From Pleurodeles waltl (lineage: Eukaryota; Chordata; Amphibia; Caudata; Salamandridae): a stretch of 64,000 nt of DNA. The stretch lies in the NCBI RefSeq assembly GCF_031143425.1, contig NC_090450.1, forward strand, positions 222,653,442 through 222,717,441, written 5' to 3'. The notes below the pieces were generated by a model. The model was given only the letters and a program-made list of their open reading frames with translations. It did not search any database and was not told the origin of the DNA. Shown here piece after piece: positions 34,383 to 44,829 of this stretch (positions are counted from its first letter, which is position 1; the number at the start of each line of letters is the position of its first letter). The translations under genes were made by a program, and so were the position numbers.

Positions 34383-36638
34383 TGTTAGACCTGACAGCCT
34401 TAGGGTAGTCACCCCTAACTTTTTGCCTGCCTCCCTCCATTTTTTTGGACACTGTTTTTGCTGGTTTATAGACTGCGCACTTTACCACTGCTAACCAGTG
34501 CTAAAGTGCATATGCTCTCTCCCTTAAAACATGGTAACCTGGAATCATACCTGATTGGACTATTAATTTACTTATAAGTCCCTAGTAAGGTGCACTTTAT
34601 GTGCACAGGGCTGGTAAATTAAATGCTACTAGTGGGCCTGCAGCACTGGTTGTGCCACCCACCTAAGTAGCCCCTTTTTCCTTGTCTCAGGCCTGCCATT
34701 GCAAGGCCTGTGTGTGCAGTTTCACTGCCACCTCGACTTGGCATTTAAAAGTACTTGCCAAGCCTAGAACTCCCCTTTTTCTACATATAAGTCACCGTTA
34801 AGGTGTGCCCTAGGTAACCCCTAGGGCAGGGTGCTGTGTAGGTAAAAGGCAGGACATGTACCTGTGTAGTTATATGTCCTGGTAGTGTAAAACTCCTAAA
34901 TTCGTTTTCACACTACTGAGAGGCCTGCTCCCTTCATAGGCTAACATTAGGGCTGCCCTCATACACTGTTGAAGTGGCAGCTGCTGATCTGAAAGGAGCA
35001 GGGAGGTCATATTTAGTATGGCCAGAATGGTAATACAAAGTCCTACTGACTGGTGAAGTCGGATTTAATATTACTATTCTAGAAATGCCGCTTTTAGAAA
35101 GTGAGCAGTTCTTTGCACTTAAATCCTTCTGTGCCTTACAATCCACGTCTGGCTGGGCTTGGTTGACAGCTCCTTGTGCATTCACTCAGACACACCCAAA
35201 CACAGGGTACTCAGCCTCACTTGCATACATCTGCATTTTGAATGGGTCTTCCTGGGCTGGGAGGGTGGAGGGTCTGCTCTCACACAAAGGACTGCCACAC
35301 CCCCTACTGGGACCCTGGCAGACAGGAGTAAACTGAAAGGGGACCTGGTGCACTTCTTAGCCACTCTTTGAAGTCTCCCCCACTTCAAAGGCACATTTGG
35401 GTATAAAACAGGGCGTCTGCCCTACCTCATCAGACACTTGCTGGAGAAGAAACCTGAACCAGAAACTACATCCTGCCAAGAAGAACTGCCTGGCTGCTCA
35501 AAGGACTCACCTGTCTGCTTTCTACAAAGGACTGCTGTCTTGCTGTTGCCCTGCTGCCTTGCTGAACTCTTGTCTGGCTGTGAAAGTGCTCTCCAAGGGC
35601 TTGGATAGAGCTTGCCTCCTGTTCCTTGAAGTCTCAGGACCAAAAAGACTTCTTCCTTTCACTTGGACGCTCCGTGCGCCGAAAATTTCGACGCACAGCT
35701 TGTTTCGCGGCGAGAAAAACGCCGCACACCGACGCTGATCGACGCGACGCCCTCGGGACGATCGAGACTTCGACGCACAACCTCGCAAGGACAAAGCCGC
35801 CCGACTTTCCAGGAGAAATCGACGCGACGCCTACCGTGAGTGCGAAACTTTGACGCACGGCCTCGCAAGGACAACGCCGCCCGACTTCCAAGGAGAAATC
35901 GACGCGACGCCTGCCGTGAGACCAAACTTTCAACGCACGGCCTCGCAAGGACAACGCCGCCTGACTTCCAAGGAGAAATCGACGCGACGCCTTCCGTGAG
36001 ATCGAAACTTCGACGCGTAGCCCCACAGAACGACGCGCAGCCGGAAAACAAGCAGGAGAATCCACGCACAGACCCGGGACATCTGATAATCCCCGCGATC
36101 CACAAAAAGAGACTGTCTGCGCGCCGGAAAACGACGCCCGACTTCCCCGCGTGGAAAAGAACGACGCAAGTCTGTGTGTGCTGAGAAGAAATCGACGCAC
36201 ACACCCCTTTTTCCACGCATCTCTTCACCTATGGCCCTCTGAGGAGATTTTCCACCAGAAACCAGGTACTTTGTGCTTGAAAGACACTTTATTACATTCT
36301 AAAGACTTAAGACACTTTATATCACTTTCCTGTGATAGTTCTACAATTTTCCATTGCATCTTTATTCTTTTTGACCTACAATTATCCTGATAAATATTAT
36401 ATATTTTTCTAAACACTGTGTGGTGTATTTTTGTGGTGCTATATAGTGGTATTGTATGATTTATTGCACAAATACTTTACACATTGCCTTCTAAGTTAAG
36501 CCTGACTGCTCGTGCCAAGCTACCAGAGGGTGGGCACAGGATAATCTTGGATAGTGTGTGACTTACCCTGACTAGAGTGAGGGCTTTTGCTTGGACAGAG
36601 GGTAACCTGACTGCCAACCAAAAACCCCACTTCTAACA
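34383..36638 (+). repeat. Gypsy 3' LTR
   Basis: This is the direct repeat of 26996-29253. Differences by eye include a 2-bp deletion early (GACTCTGCGC against GACTGCGC) and scattered single changes, many at CpG sites in the 80-bp array. TATAAAA is at 35402-35408. The near identity points to a recent insertion relative to the surrounding ERV. Confidence 0.95.
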
Positions 36639-36643
36639 GTTAC
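36639..36643. repeat. target-site duplication of the Gypsy, right copy
   Basis: GTTAC matches 26991-26995. The Gypsy plus one TSD is 9648 bp, a multiple of three, and LINE coding resumes in phase. Confidence 0.9.
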
Positions 36644-38640
36644 CTATTTTTCTGGAATATACTCCTCAAAAAACTTAGCCTTGGACTCTAACGCCCATAG
36701 ATTGGATTTCTATCCTATTATTCCACCATTTAGCTTAAATGAGGTTACTGATGCTATCAACGCGAGTAAGAGTGGGAAAGCTCCAGGCCCAGATGGAGTT
36801 CCAATTGACATCTATAAGTCCAATGTTTTGCTATGGGGCCCACTATTGACACAGGTCTTGCAAGCCTGTTGTGCCACAGCCTTCATCCCAACCTGAGCAG
36901 TTTCCATTATTGTCCCAATATTTAAAATAGGAGATCGCCAAAATCCTGCATGTTATCGCTCAATCTCACTGCTTGATACCCTTGCAAAGATTGCTGGACG
37001 AATTGTCTTAAACAGGTTGCGGGAATGGACGGAAGCTAACAATATTCTCTCAGCCCTACAATATGGCTTCAGGGCCGGGATAGGGACTATGAAACAGGCC
37101 CTGAATTTAGATTTTATAATCGGTAAATATACGAAGGCTAAGTCAGGAGCCTTATATCTTGTTTTTGTGGACCTGACCTCAGCTTTTGACTGTGTGATCC
37201 ATAGCAAACTTTGGTCTATCTTATTGGATATGAGGGTAGATATCACTATAGTTAATTTAATCAGGGAACTATATACTGGAGCTAATGCTAGGGTACGTTA
37301 CGGGTCTCAGGGGGAATGTACCTCAGTTTTCTCTGTAAAACAGGGGGTACGTCAAGGCTGTGTTTTAGCTCCTCTATTGTTTGCTTTATATATCAATAAA
37401 TTAGAGGAGGTACTATCTACTGCATGTAGAGACCTCCCACAAGTTGGCCCCCGAAAGATCCCAGCACTCTTATACGCGGATGATGCTGTTCTGATGGCAC
37501 GTACCCCAGTAGCTTTGCAGTAATTACTAACAACCTTTGATAATTACATGGAAGACTTAGGCCTCAGAATTAATTATTCTAAAACCTTTTCAATTACATG
37601 TGGTATAAAAACTGTAAAAAAAAAAAAAACTCATGTTAAAAGGTGTGAAACTAGATGATACAGAAACCCTCTCATATTTAGGTGCCATGTTTGACAACAA
37701 AGGTACTTGGTTGCAAGCTATGAGGTCTAGAAAATTATTATGGCTGTTAAAATATTTTCTGAAAAGGTTGGTAGGGTTATCTCTAAAGACATGATGGCAA
37801 TTTATAATGCAACATGTGTTTCTGTTGCACTGTATGGGGCAGGTCTCTGGGGATACAGGAATTGTAATGCCCTACAGCTAGTTGAAAATGATTTTTTAAA
37901 GTGTATCCTAAGTGTTCCAAAATCTACCTCAACCTTGGTGTGCCATACAGAAATGGGGGCAACATACATTACAGATCTAATAAATATGCAACCAATTTTA
38001 CTTTGGCACAAAGTCTGGACTTCTGACTCCGCCAGGCTGAATAGGGCTATCATAGAAGATGCTCAATTATTAACCTATTCATTGCAAATCCCATGGTTGA
38101 ACTATATAAAGAACTTTCTCACGGATCTGGGCCATCCCGTGCTATATTATTCTCCAGAGAAAATGGAAACAATTTCTAGGAAAATCTTGAAAACCATCTG
38201 CCTTACCCATCTGGCCGATCTGAGGTAGGCCACTGAGGCAAAGAAATCTAGTGTAAGGAGGAATCTTCTGCTGCAGCAAGTTGATGGCATGGAACCATAT
38301 CTAAAATATGTATTGAACGCGAGACATCGATATGTCCTCACATGCCTAAGACTAGAGAATTTCCATCGCCTCGTCAGTTTTCCGCACACCAATGACTGGA
38401 CTTTAGCTCTGGAAAAATGCCCTTGTGATTCAGTGTCTGCTAAAAGTACCATGCACATATTCTTTTTTTGCAAATTTTATTCTGAGTTGAGGAAAGTGTT
38501 CGTGATTCCTCTTTTAAATTCCATGCATTTTAAACAATGTCGCCCAGCTTTTATATACTTGCTGTCCCTTCCATCAATTACGATTTGCAATGGATTAGCT
38601 TCATATTTATGTGCAATAATCAAGGCCAGATCGTATTATT
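36644..38640 (+). pseudogene. LINE ORF2, reverse transcriptase and C-terminal part
   Basis: This continues the gene broken by the Gypsy. RT motifs appear in order: SGKAPGPDGVPIDIYK (36770s), then a stop at 36894, CYRSISLLDTLAKI, QYGFRAGIGT (37060s), FVDLTSAFDCVIHSKLW with the catalytic Asp (37165-37215), KQGVRQGCVLAPLLF (37340-37380) and the catalytic YADDAVLM (37474-37497). A stop at 37521 and a poly(A) slip near 37617-37630 follow. The C-terminal part at 37740-38228 has SVALYGAGLWGYRN and HTEMGATY, seen after RT in the Jockey/I/Vingi-like groups, and ends with a His/Cys-containing piece at 38289-38642. It is a dead copy. Confidence 0.88.
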
Positions 38641-38641
38641 A

Positions 38642-38891
38642 GGTAAATCAGGAAGGTCTTCAATTTTTATAATTTTTTAAGCCAGACTTCATTTTAATTA
38701 CACTGTCCTATTGATTTTATATTGTTTTCAAGAATAATATATGAATTTAGATTCTTGCAGTGAATTTATTATATGGAACCAATTGTTGTACAGTTTGATC
38801 TATTTCTTTATGTGATTGTTGATTGGTGTTATTTGTATGTATTACCTGCTTTTATGATTGTGACATACAATCGAATAAAGAGATATTAATG
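38642..38891 (+). other. LINE 3' UTR and tail
   Basis: This is AT-rich and non-coding, with AATAAA at 38874-38879, and ends GATATTAATG just before the TSD copy ATATTACTG (38892-38900). There is no long poly(A); the short AATAAAGAGATATTAATG tail may be a family-specific 3' end. Confidence 0.7.
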
Positions 38892-41278
38892 ATATTACTG
38901 TGAGTGTAGGGGAAGCTACACCGCCAGAAGATACACCAGCATATGCCATAATGGAGGAAAGGGGTGCCGTGCAATGTCTTTGGCTAAAGCAATGGTGCAA
39001 GGTGACAGAGAAAGAAGGGTGTTCGGCGTTTCCGGAACATGGAACGTTCAACATAAGGATTTTGGAAAATTTGAGGAGGATGCTAAATGAGCTAAAGCCA
39101 CCTCCGAGGCCAGCACAGTTTGAGGGGTTAGCAATTTGGGAACTGATGGCAATACGACAACAGCAACAGAAATTTGAGAGGAGAATGAGGAAAGCAGAAA
39201 AGACACTGGTGGAGGCTAGGTGGGATAGCACACAGAGAGTTTGGAGGAGAGAAACAATAGATGGAATTAGGATGTTTCCAGCAATAGCTCAAGAAGGTGA
39301 AGACAAAGGAGGGAAAGCTACTTGTAAGACTGATAAAAGTTCTTCTAAAGACAAAGAGGCAAAGAAGCCTTGGTCAGAGATGGATGACTCGGATGATGAT
39401 GAGTTCCTTAATCAGTTACTGAATGACCGACCACCGCCATATGCAATAGATGACAATAGACCTAGTACTAGTACATGTCCTACAGGTCCGACACAAGACA
39501 AAGTGACAATTAATCCGGTACAGGTTAGTCCTGTCTCCACACCAGTTCCGGTGCAGAGTAGCATTAGTGTGTCCACTGCTCCAGAAATGCAATCTCAGCT
39601 GCAGCCTCCGCAGGTTCAGAGACTTTACCCTGATGTCCCAATATTAGAGACTACAACTAATTTGATGGTGCCGTCAGAGCCGGCATATACGAGACCAAAG
39701 TTGATTCAGACTGATCCAACTCCACCTTTACTGCCCCAGGTGCAGCAACAAATGATTCGAATTACACTTCGGTCACAGGACCGCAGTCGGCCATGGCACC
39801 AGTAATAAACCAGAATATGGGAGTTAATGCTCCACAGGTTTTGGGAAATAGGCCACCATATCCTTGCCCATTACAGTTGGTCCACCAGTACCATTGTATG
39901 CGCAGGCGAAGCCTAGTGTATGCGACCAAGGGATTATGACTCAAGATGTGACAAGAGGTGGGTTCGTAGGAGCTCTCAAGGGATGACTCCAGTGGAGCTG
40001 ACGTTCGAAAGATCTAGGTCCTTGTTAGACTTCGGTCTGATTGGGGCTCCTCCAGATGCCATGAGACAATCAGGTTTGGGACTGCTGACACCGCAGATCT
40101 CAAGTGGAATATGTCGCAGACACCCATAGCACAGGCTAGGAATATCTCATTACAAGGTTTGACAGCCCAACAGCTGAACTACTGGTTAGATAAGTTGAAT
40201 TCACCACAGTCTACTCCTGCAGCAGCAGGGAGGTCGGGAGGAGAAGAGTACCTGAATTTTGTGAGGTTGGGCATGGAGGCAAATGACCTTGTTGAAGGGA
40301 GCTTGGGAGTGAACAGGTTAGAGTCCTACACGGAAGCAGACTTGAGATACTTGTGTCCAATGATAACCAAAGAGGTGAGCAGGGTGCACCAGAGGTTGGC
40401 AAATTTGGCAGATAGATATGGAATAGATTTAGAAAATACCAAACATCTGAAGAGGAGTTACAGGTTAGACTTTGAGCCTAAGGATTTTGAGCACATGAGG
40501 TCTACAGGGATGAAGGCACACCTCAAAGAAATACTGCAGAGTGCACAAGTTTGGGGAGCCTTAGAGAAGTGGGAAGGTAGATGGGCGAAGAAAAGTGACA
40601 AGAGGAAAAGTGATTGCATAGAGCCTCCAGCTAAAACCTCACAGGATGCTGGTGCGGTAAAGATGCTACCAATGCAAGAGACTGCTGGAGGGGTTCTTGT
40701 CCATGTGCTGTGGACTAGAGGTGATATTTTGTCATTTACGAATGACTTTCCCAGGCTGAGGGAGAAGCCAATCGAGTGGTATCAGCAGACGGACAGGTTT
40801 GTGAAGCTTGCGAAATGTCTCTGGGAAGACCTGAATACTCTCTTTGACATCATAGTTCCAGCTGATTTGTGGCTTGAATGCAAGAGAAGTGTGGATTAGC
40901 CTACTGCGGAACTGGCAAGGGAGAGAGTAACAGGAGCACCGTCTCCTGAGGTGATGAGGTACTACTATAAGGTGATTGAGTTCTTGAAACAGAGAGTTTC
41001 GCCGCAGAATATTGAGTGGAAAAAGATTGATCGGACGGCTCAGGAATCCAAAGAGTCAATACATGCCTGTTATGAGAGGTTGTTGAAAGCGTTCAAGCAC
41101 TACAGTGGTACAGAGGTTGTTGAAGCGAAGGACCTTGTGTTTAGGTTTGTTGAAGGGTTGAGACCTGAGATTAGTCAGATGATTAAGAATCATTTGATTT
41201 GCTGGTATGAGATTTCAGATAGTGAGGAGTGTAGGCTCGCAGTGTCCCTAGAAGTAGATCAGAAAGGGCCCTAGGTTC
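38892..41278 (+). pseudogene. ERV gag (matrix, PPPY region, capsid), broken
   Basis: Gag builds the particle. The first frame (to 39805) has a basic and amphipathic start, a QQQQKFERRMRKAEK helical stretch, then an acidic DDSDDDEF segment and a PPPY late-domain motif at about 39430-39441, followed by a Pro/Gln-rich stretch. A frameshift lies between 39805 and 40111. The capsid frame (40111-41274) has one internal stop at 40897-40899. The major homology region is recognisable near 41045-41090 (AQESKESIHACYERLL). The frame stops at 41272-41274. No CCHC nucleocapsid knuckle is visible between the capsid and the protease, which starts only about 30 bases of host sequence later. Confidence 0.87.
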
Positions 41279-41293
41279 AGGGGAAAGTAATGG

Positions 41294-41301
41294 GTCACAA
41301 G
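41294..41301. repeat. 8-bp TSD of the hAT-like element, left copy
   Basis: GTCACAAG is repeated at 41997-42004. Eight bases is the hAT duplication length. Confidence 0.9.
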
Positions 41302-41996
41302 CAATGTTCCCTCAAATTATTTTCCACTGTGTGCTGCAGTGTGCGGTCTCTGTGCGCTGCAGACAAGGATTCGTGCGCCAAGAAATTGACCATTCACGCG
41401 CGCGCATAACTAGCCAAGATCTTTGGCATTAGCCTCTTCATACCACTAAAGCAAAAAAGGGATATCATTGCTCCATGCAATCGGGCATCAAGGCAGTTTT
41501 GTGACCTGGTTGCACACCGCAAGGACATGACCTGTTAGGGGAGCACGTATATTGCTCTAAAAGGCTTATTTAGGCTTAGAAAGTGATAACGCATATAAAC
41601 TACCACAAAGTATAGGAATGGTGGAACATTTGATAACAGCACATTTTCTACTGTTCTGAAGTATTTCCTAGCTCATTAACCATTAATTTCCAAGACAAAT
41701 ATCACTTGCTCGCTTGTATGCTAAAGTACGCCAAATGATGTTTAAAACACTCCCGCGGCATTTAAACACTGTTTTCATTGACTTCAATCCAGATTCAAAT
41801 ATGAGCATTATCTGCCTTAGGGGAGCACGTATATCGCTCTAAAAGGCTTATTTCGGATTAGAAAGTGATAACGCATATAAACTACCACAAAGTATAGGAA
41901 TGGTGGAACATTTGTGCGTGCTTGCCAAAGGGGCCTGCGCGATGGGGGAAGGAAAGGCGCACGTGCGCTCGCGCGCGCGCCTTACAGGGAACATTG
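41302..41996. mobile_element. non-autonomous hAT-like element (695 bp)
   Basis: The ends CAATGTTCCCT and AGGGAACATTG are inverted repeats, and the 8-bp TSD GTCACAAG flanks them. No transposase is present. The interior has GC-rich GCGCGCGC stretches near both ends and a 95-bp direct repeat (41538-41632 and 41820-41914, opening GGGGAGCACGTATAT). It sits a few codons upstream of the ERV protease active site. Confidence 0.9.
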
Positions 41997-42004
41997 GTCA
42001 CAAG

Positions 42005-42229
42005 GTTTTGTTCTTGGTTGACACAGGAGCTACACGCTCTACAGTCAGAAGTGCAGAGGTTCCGAAACTGCCCCTTTAGGGACGTACAGTCAAGGTGGTA
42101 AGAGTGGCAAATAAACTACTGACAAACCCGATCACAGATCCTGTTCAGGTTGAGCTTAGCACTTTTCAGGGATTGCACAGGTTTGTGGTATGCGATTCGA
42201 GTCCCGTGTCCCTACTGGGAAGAGACTTA
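42005..42229 (+). pseudogene. ERV protease, broken
   Basis: This is a retroviral aspartic protease, which would process Gag and Pol. The catalytic DTGA motif is encoded near 42019-42030. A stop (TAG) lies about 60 bases later, near 42077. The second conserved element, LLGRDL at about 42211-42228, is the usual end of retroviral proteases. The Harbinger insertion follows at once, and Pol coding resumes at 50505. The start is interrupted by the hAT-like element. Length (about 75 codons to the insertion) is short of the usual 100-125, because the N-terminal part and possibly the nucleocapsid before it are missing or lost. Confidence 0.85.
42227..42229. repeat. 3-bp TSD of the Harbinger, left copy
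   Basis: TTA is repeated at 50502-50504. A 3-bp duplication, commonly TWA, is typical of PIF/Harbinger transposons. Confidence 0.85.
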
Positions 42230-42230
42230 G

Positions 42231-42650
42231 GGGGTCATTACAACCCTGGCGGACGGTGTTAAAGGTGCGGTAATACCGCAAACAGGCCGGCGGACAAAAA
42301 AAGGGAATCATGACCGTGGCGGAAACCGCCAACATAGACAGCCACTTTAACACTCCCACCGCCACGGCGGTACAGACAAGCAGCGCGGCAGTCACCGCCA
42401 ACAGACAGGCGGCAGACAATGTACCGCCCACAGTATCACAACCCGCCAATCCGCCACCGTTTCCGGGGCGGATTCACCGTGGATAAAAACACGGCGGAAA
42501 CAGCTTTTGCAATGGGAAAACGCTCACCTTCTACACATCCCACGCGGAAGGAGGACACCATGGAGCCGGAATTACAAATCCTACCTGCCCTTGTCTTCCT
42601 GCTCATTTACGAACACCAGCAACGGCGGCGGCGGAGACAACGGTGAGTAC
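42231..42650. repeat. palindrome-rich left subterminal zone of the Harbinger
   Basis: Short inverted repeats follow one another: GCGGTAATACCGC near 42269, GTGGCGGAAACCGCCAAC near 42315, and CACCGCCACGGCGGTAC near 42357. They share words with the termini and could be Myb-partner or transposase binding sites (inference). Confidence 0.6.
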
Positions 42651-43124
42651 TGCACCTACGACATAGGGGAGGGGGGAGGCAAAAGTCAGGGGGGGACACA
42701 CGCAACACCCCCACCCCCACCCTCACCCTCGCACATTACAACACACACACCAATGCATTTCAAAACATCACAGTAACAACCCACAACCCCCCCGGAAGAA
42801 TGCAAAGACCAAAGGAAATCAGTTCAAAAATTGTAATGTATCAAAATACAGTTACCAAATATATACAGATATATCTACACATTCAAAAGTATATACATTA
42901 CGAGAAGTAGTGCAGGTATGCACATATCAGTGTCCGTGCACCACTGGTCCAAAAATGCATGGGCGAGGCCCACAATAGATACCTGTCCACAAATGGAGAG
43001 AACACTGCTGGGGCATCAGATAGAAATACAACAGGCACCTCAGGGGGAAGGGAAGGGGGGGGCACCTCAGCCAGATTATAGCACCATGCCAGATCCACGA
43101 CGGGGCTCCATGCCCATTGATGTA

Positions 43125-43482
43125 TCCTGGGGAGTGCAAAGCCACAGTCTCTCAAGTCTCTACAGTGGGTGGGTTGCCCACTGTTCCATCCTGGGGAGTG
43201 CAAAGCCACAGTCTCTCAAGTCTCTACAGTGGGTGGTTTGCCCACTGTTCCATCCTGGGGAGTGCAAAGCCACAGTCTCTTTAGTCTCTACAGTGGGTGG
43301 TTTGCCCACTGTTCCATCCTGGGGAGTGGAAAGCCACAGTCTCTCAAGTCTCTACAGTGGGTGGTTAGCCCACTGTTCCATCCTGGAGAGTGCAAAGCCA
43401 CAGTCTCTCAAGTCCACACAGTGGGTGATTTGCCCACTGTTCCATCCTGGGGAGTGCAAAGCCACAGTCTCTCAAGTGGATA
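43125..43482. repeat. 64-bp tandem repeat, six copies
   Basis: The GGAGTGCAAAGCCACAGTCT core starts at 43131, 43195, 43259, 43323, about 43387 and 43451, a period of 64 bp. Units differ by a few substitutions. Because 64 is not a multiple of three, long open frames over the array are accidental. Confidence 0.9.
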
Positions 43483-43725
43483 ACAGTCTCCACTGGTTCT
43501 GGAGGGGGAATGGTGCCCACACTGCATTAGGATCCCGTGACAGTTCCTGTTCCGTCACAGTCCCAGCTGTATATGGGATAACGATGCTTGATGTGGCGGT
43601 GTTTCCTTGTTCAGCGGTGGTTTGCCCTGTTCAGCGGTCTTCACCATGGCGGTGATTTCCTTGTTCAGCGGTGCTTTGCCATGGCAGTCTCTGACCTGTG
43701 CATTGGTGTGTGGCATGACGGTCCC

Positions 43726-44670
43726 TCATTGCCCAGCGGGGCTGTGGCAGCCGGGGCCCTCCTGGGCACTGACTCCGACGGTGGTCTCCTGACCAGTGAC
43801 GATACTCCTGCCCTCCTGGGCACTGACTCCGGCGGTGGTCTCCTGACCAGTGACAATACTCCTGCCCTCCTGGGCAATGACTCCGGCGGTGGTCTCCTGA
43901 CCAGTGACGACGGTGCTGGCGGTGGCGTCCCGGCCGCCGGGGAGGATGGCGCCCTTCTCCGCCGTGCTGCTCTCACCAGACTGTGCAGACTTCTTCTGGC
44001 ACTTCACCACCTTTGGAGGAGTCACAGCTGACTCTGCAATCCCCCTGGAACCCTTGTGAGCAGTTTTGCCGCCAGGAGTCTTCACCCTGTCCCGTCGGCC
44101 ACTTTCCAACTTGAGATGCTTTACAGGGGGTGGACTGGCAGTGCTTTGGCTCCGTGTCACACTGCCTGCCCTGGTGGCCGGTGCACTCCACACGTCTGTA
44201 ACACGCACCACTGGTACTGGAGTCTTTTTGGCTGAGGCGCTACTACAGGACTTATGAATTGGAGGGGTGGGGATGGGGGCAAAGAGGTCAACATTGCTGA
44301 GGGAGAGTTTCTGACGAACACTGGGATGGGTAGCTAGAGGGGGTCCGGGAGTGCAGGAAGAGGAGGTGGTTGTAGGAGGTGTCACTTTAGGTGTTTTGGG
44401 TGCAGGTGCAGGTACTGGAGGCTGCCGTGAGGTGTATGGATGTTGGGTGTGTGGGTGCCCGCGTTTGTGTACTTTGGGAGGGGGCGTCACAGACACACTG
44501 GAACAGGACACAGGGGACGTGTAAATGGTAGTGGGGGTGGTGAGTGCAGGTGAGCGGGGTGTGGTGCTGGGTGTTCTGGTGCGAGTCCTAGTGCCTGTAG
44601 ATGTAGTGCATGCATGTGAGAGTGTAGACGACACTGGGAGGGAGGAGGGAGACGACGAGGAGGGGGACAC
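43726..44670 (-). CDS. low-complexity Ser/Thr/Pro-rich open frame in the Harbinger
   Basis: This is a 314-codon minus-strand frame with no recognisable domain. Residues 1-130 are Ser, Thr and Pro rich; residues 130-220 contain basic stretches (KHLKLESGRRDRVKTPGGK). The C-terminal 80 residues hold an 18-residue repeat, VTGQETTAGVSAQEGRSI, from a 54-bp tandem DNA repeat at about 43783-43908. It lies downstream of Myb-like gene A on the same strand, so it may be a further exon or simply its 3' untranslated region. Since 54 is a multiple of three, the repeat keeps the frame open and inflates the apparent length. I do not assign a function. Confidence 0.35.
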   Translation of the reverse strand: MSPSSSSPSSLPVSSTLSHACTTSTGTRTRTRTPSTTPRSPALTTPTTIYTSPVSCSSVSVTPPPKVHKRGHPHTQHPYTSRQPPVPAPAPKTPKVTPPTTTSSSCTPGPPLATHPSVRQKLSLSNVDLFAPIPTPPIHKSCSSASAKKTPVPVVRVTDVWSAPATRAGSVTRSQSTASPPPVKHLKLESGRRDRVKTPGGKTAHKGSRGIAESAVTPPKVVKCQKKSAQSGESSTAEKGAILPGGRDATASTVVTGQETTAGVIAQEGRSIVTGQETTAGVSAQEGRSIVTGQETTVGVSAQEGPGCHSPAGQ

Positions 44671-44829
44671 AGTGGAGGCAGTGGATGTTGCTGTGTCTGT
44701 ATGTGGGTGATGCTTGTGTGAGTGCCTGTGGGATGTGTGGTGCCTATGTTTGCCTGAGCTACTTTTGTGTGTTGAGGTGTATGCATGCTTGTCTGATGGT
44801 GTGCTTGGGATGGGCTGGGGTACAGGGGA

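Larger units (their letters stand above)
26996..36638 (+). mobile_element. Gmr1-like Ty3/Gypsy LTR retrotransposon
   Basis: The two LTRs (2258 and 2256 bp) both run TGTTAGA...TCTAACA, and by eye they differ at fewer than about 20 positions. The internal order is Gag, protease, integrase, reverse transcriptase, RNase H. Integrase ahead of RT is the Copia-like order, and among Ty3/Gypsy elements it is the hallmark of the Gmr1 group first described in cod. The RT and RNase H are clearly Gypsy-type. TSD GTTAC flanks it, inside LINE ORF2. Coding is lightly damaged, with one in-frame stop and about three frameshifts, fitting a recent but now dead copy. Confidence 0.93.
24395..38891 (+). mobile_element. 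non-LTR retrotransposon (LINE) interrupted by Gypsy
   Basis: The element has a GC-rich 5' end with tandem monomers, a degenerate ORF1, an ORF2 with AP endonuclease and reverse transcriptase, and an AATAAA (38874-38879) near its 3' end. ATATTACTG is duplicated on both sides (24386-24394 and 38892-38900). It spans 14.5 kb, but only about 4.85 kb is LINE; the rest is the Gypsy at 26996-36638. The RT and C-terminal sequences resemble the Jockey/I/Vingi side of the LINE tree more than L1, but I cannot fix the clade by eye. Confidence 0.88.

Noticed and set aside
42918..43655. 245-codon plus-strand frame in the Harbinger
   Set aside because: It is mostly the 64-bp tandem repeat read through changing phases; the protein has no domain beyond the repeat.
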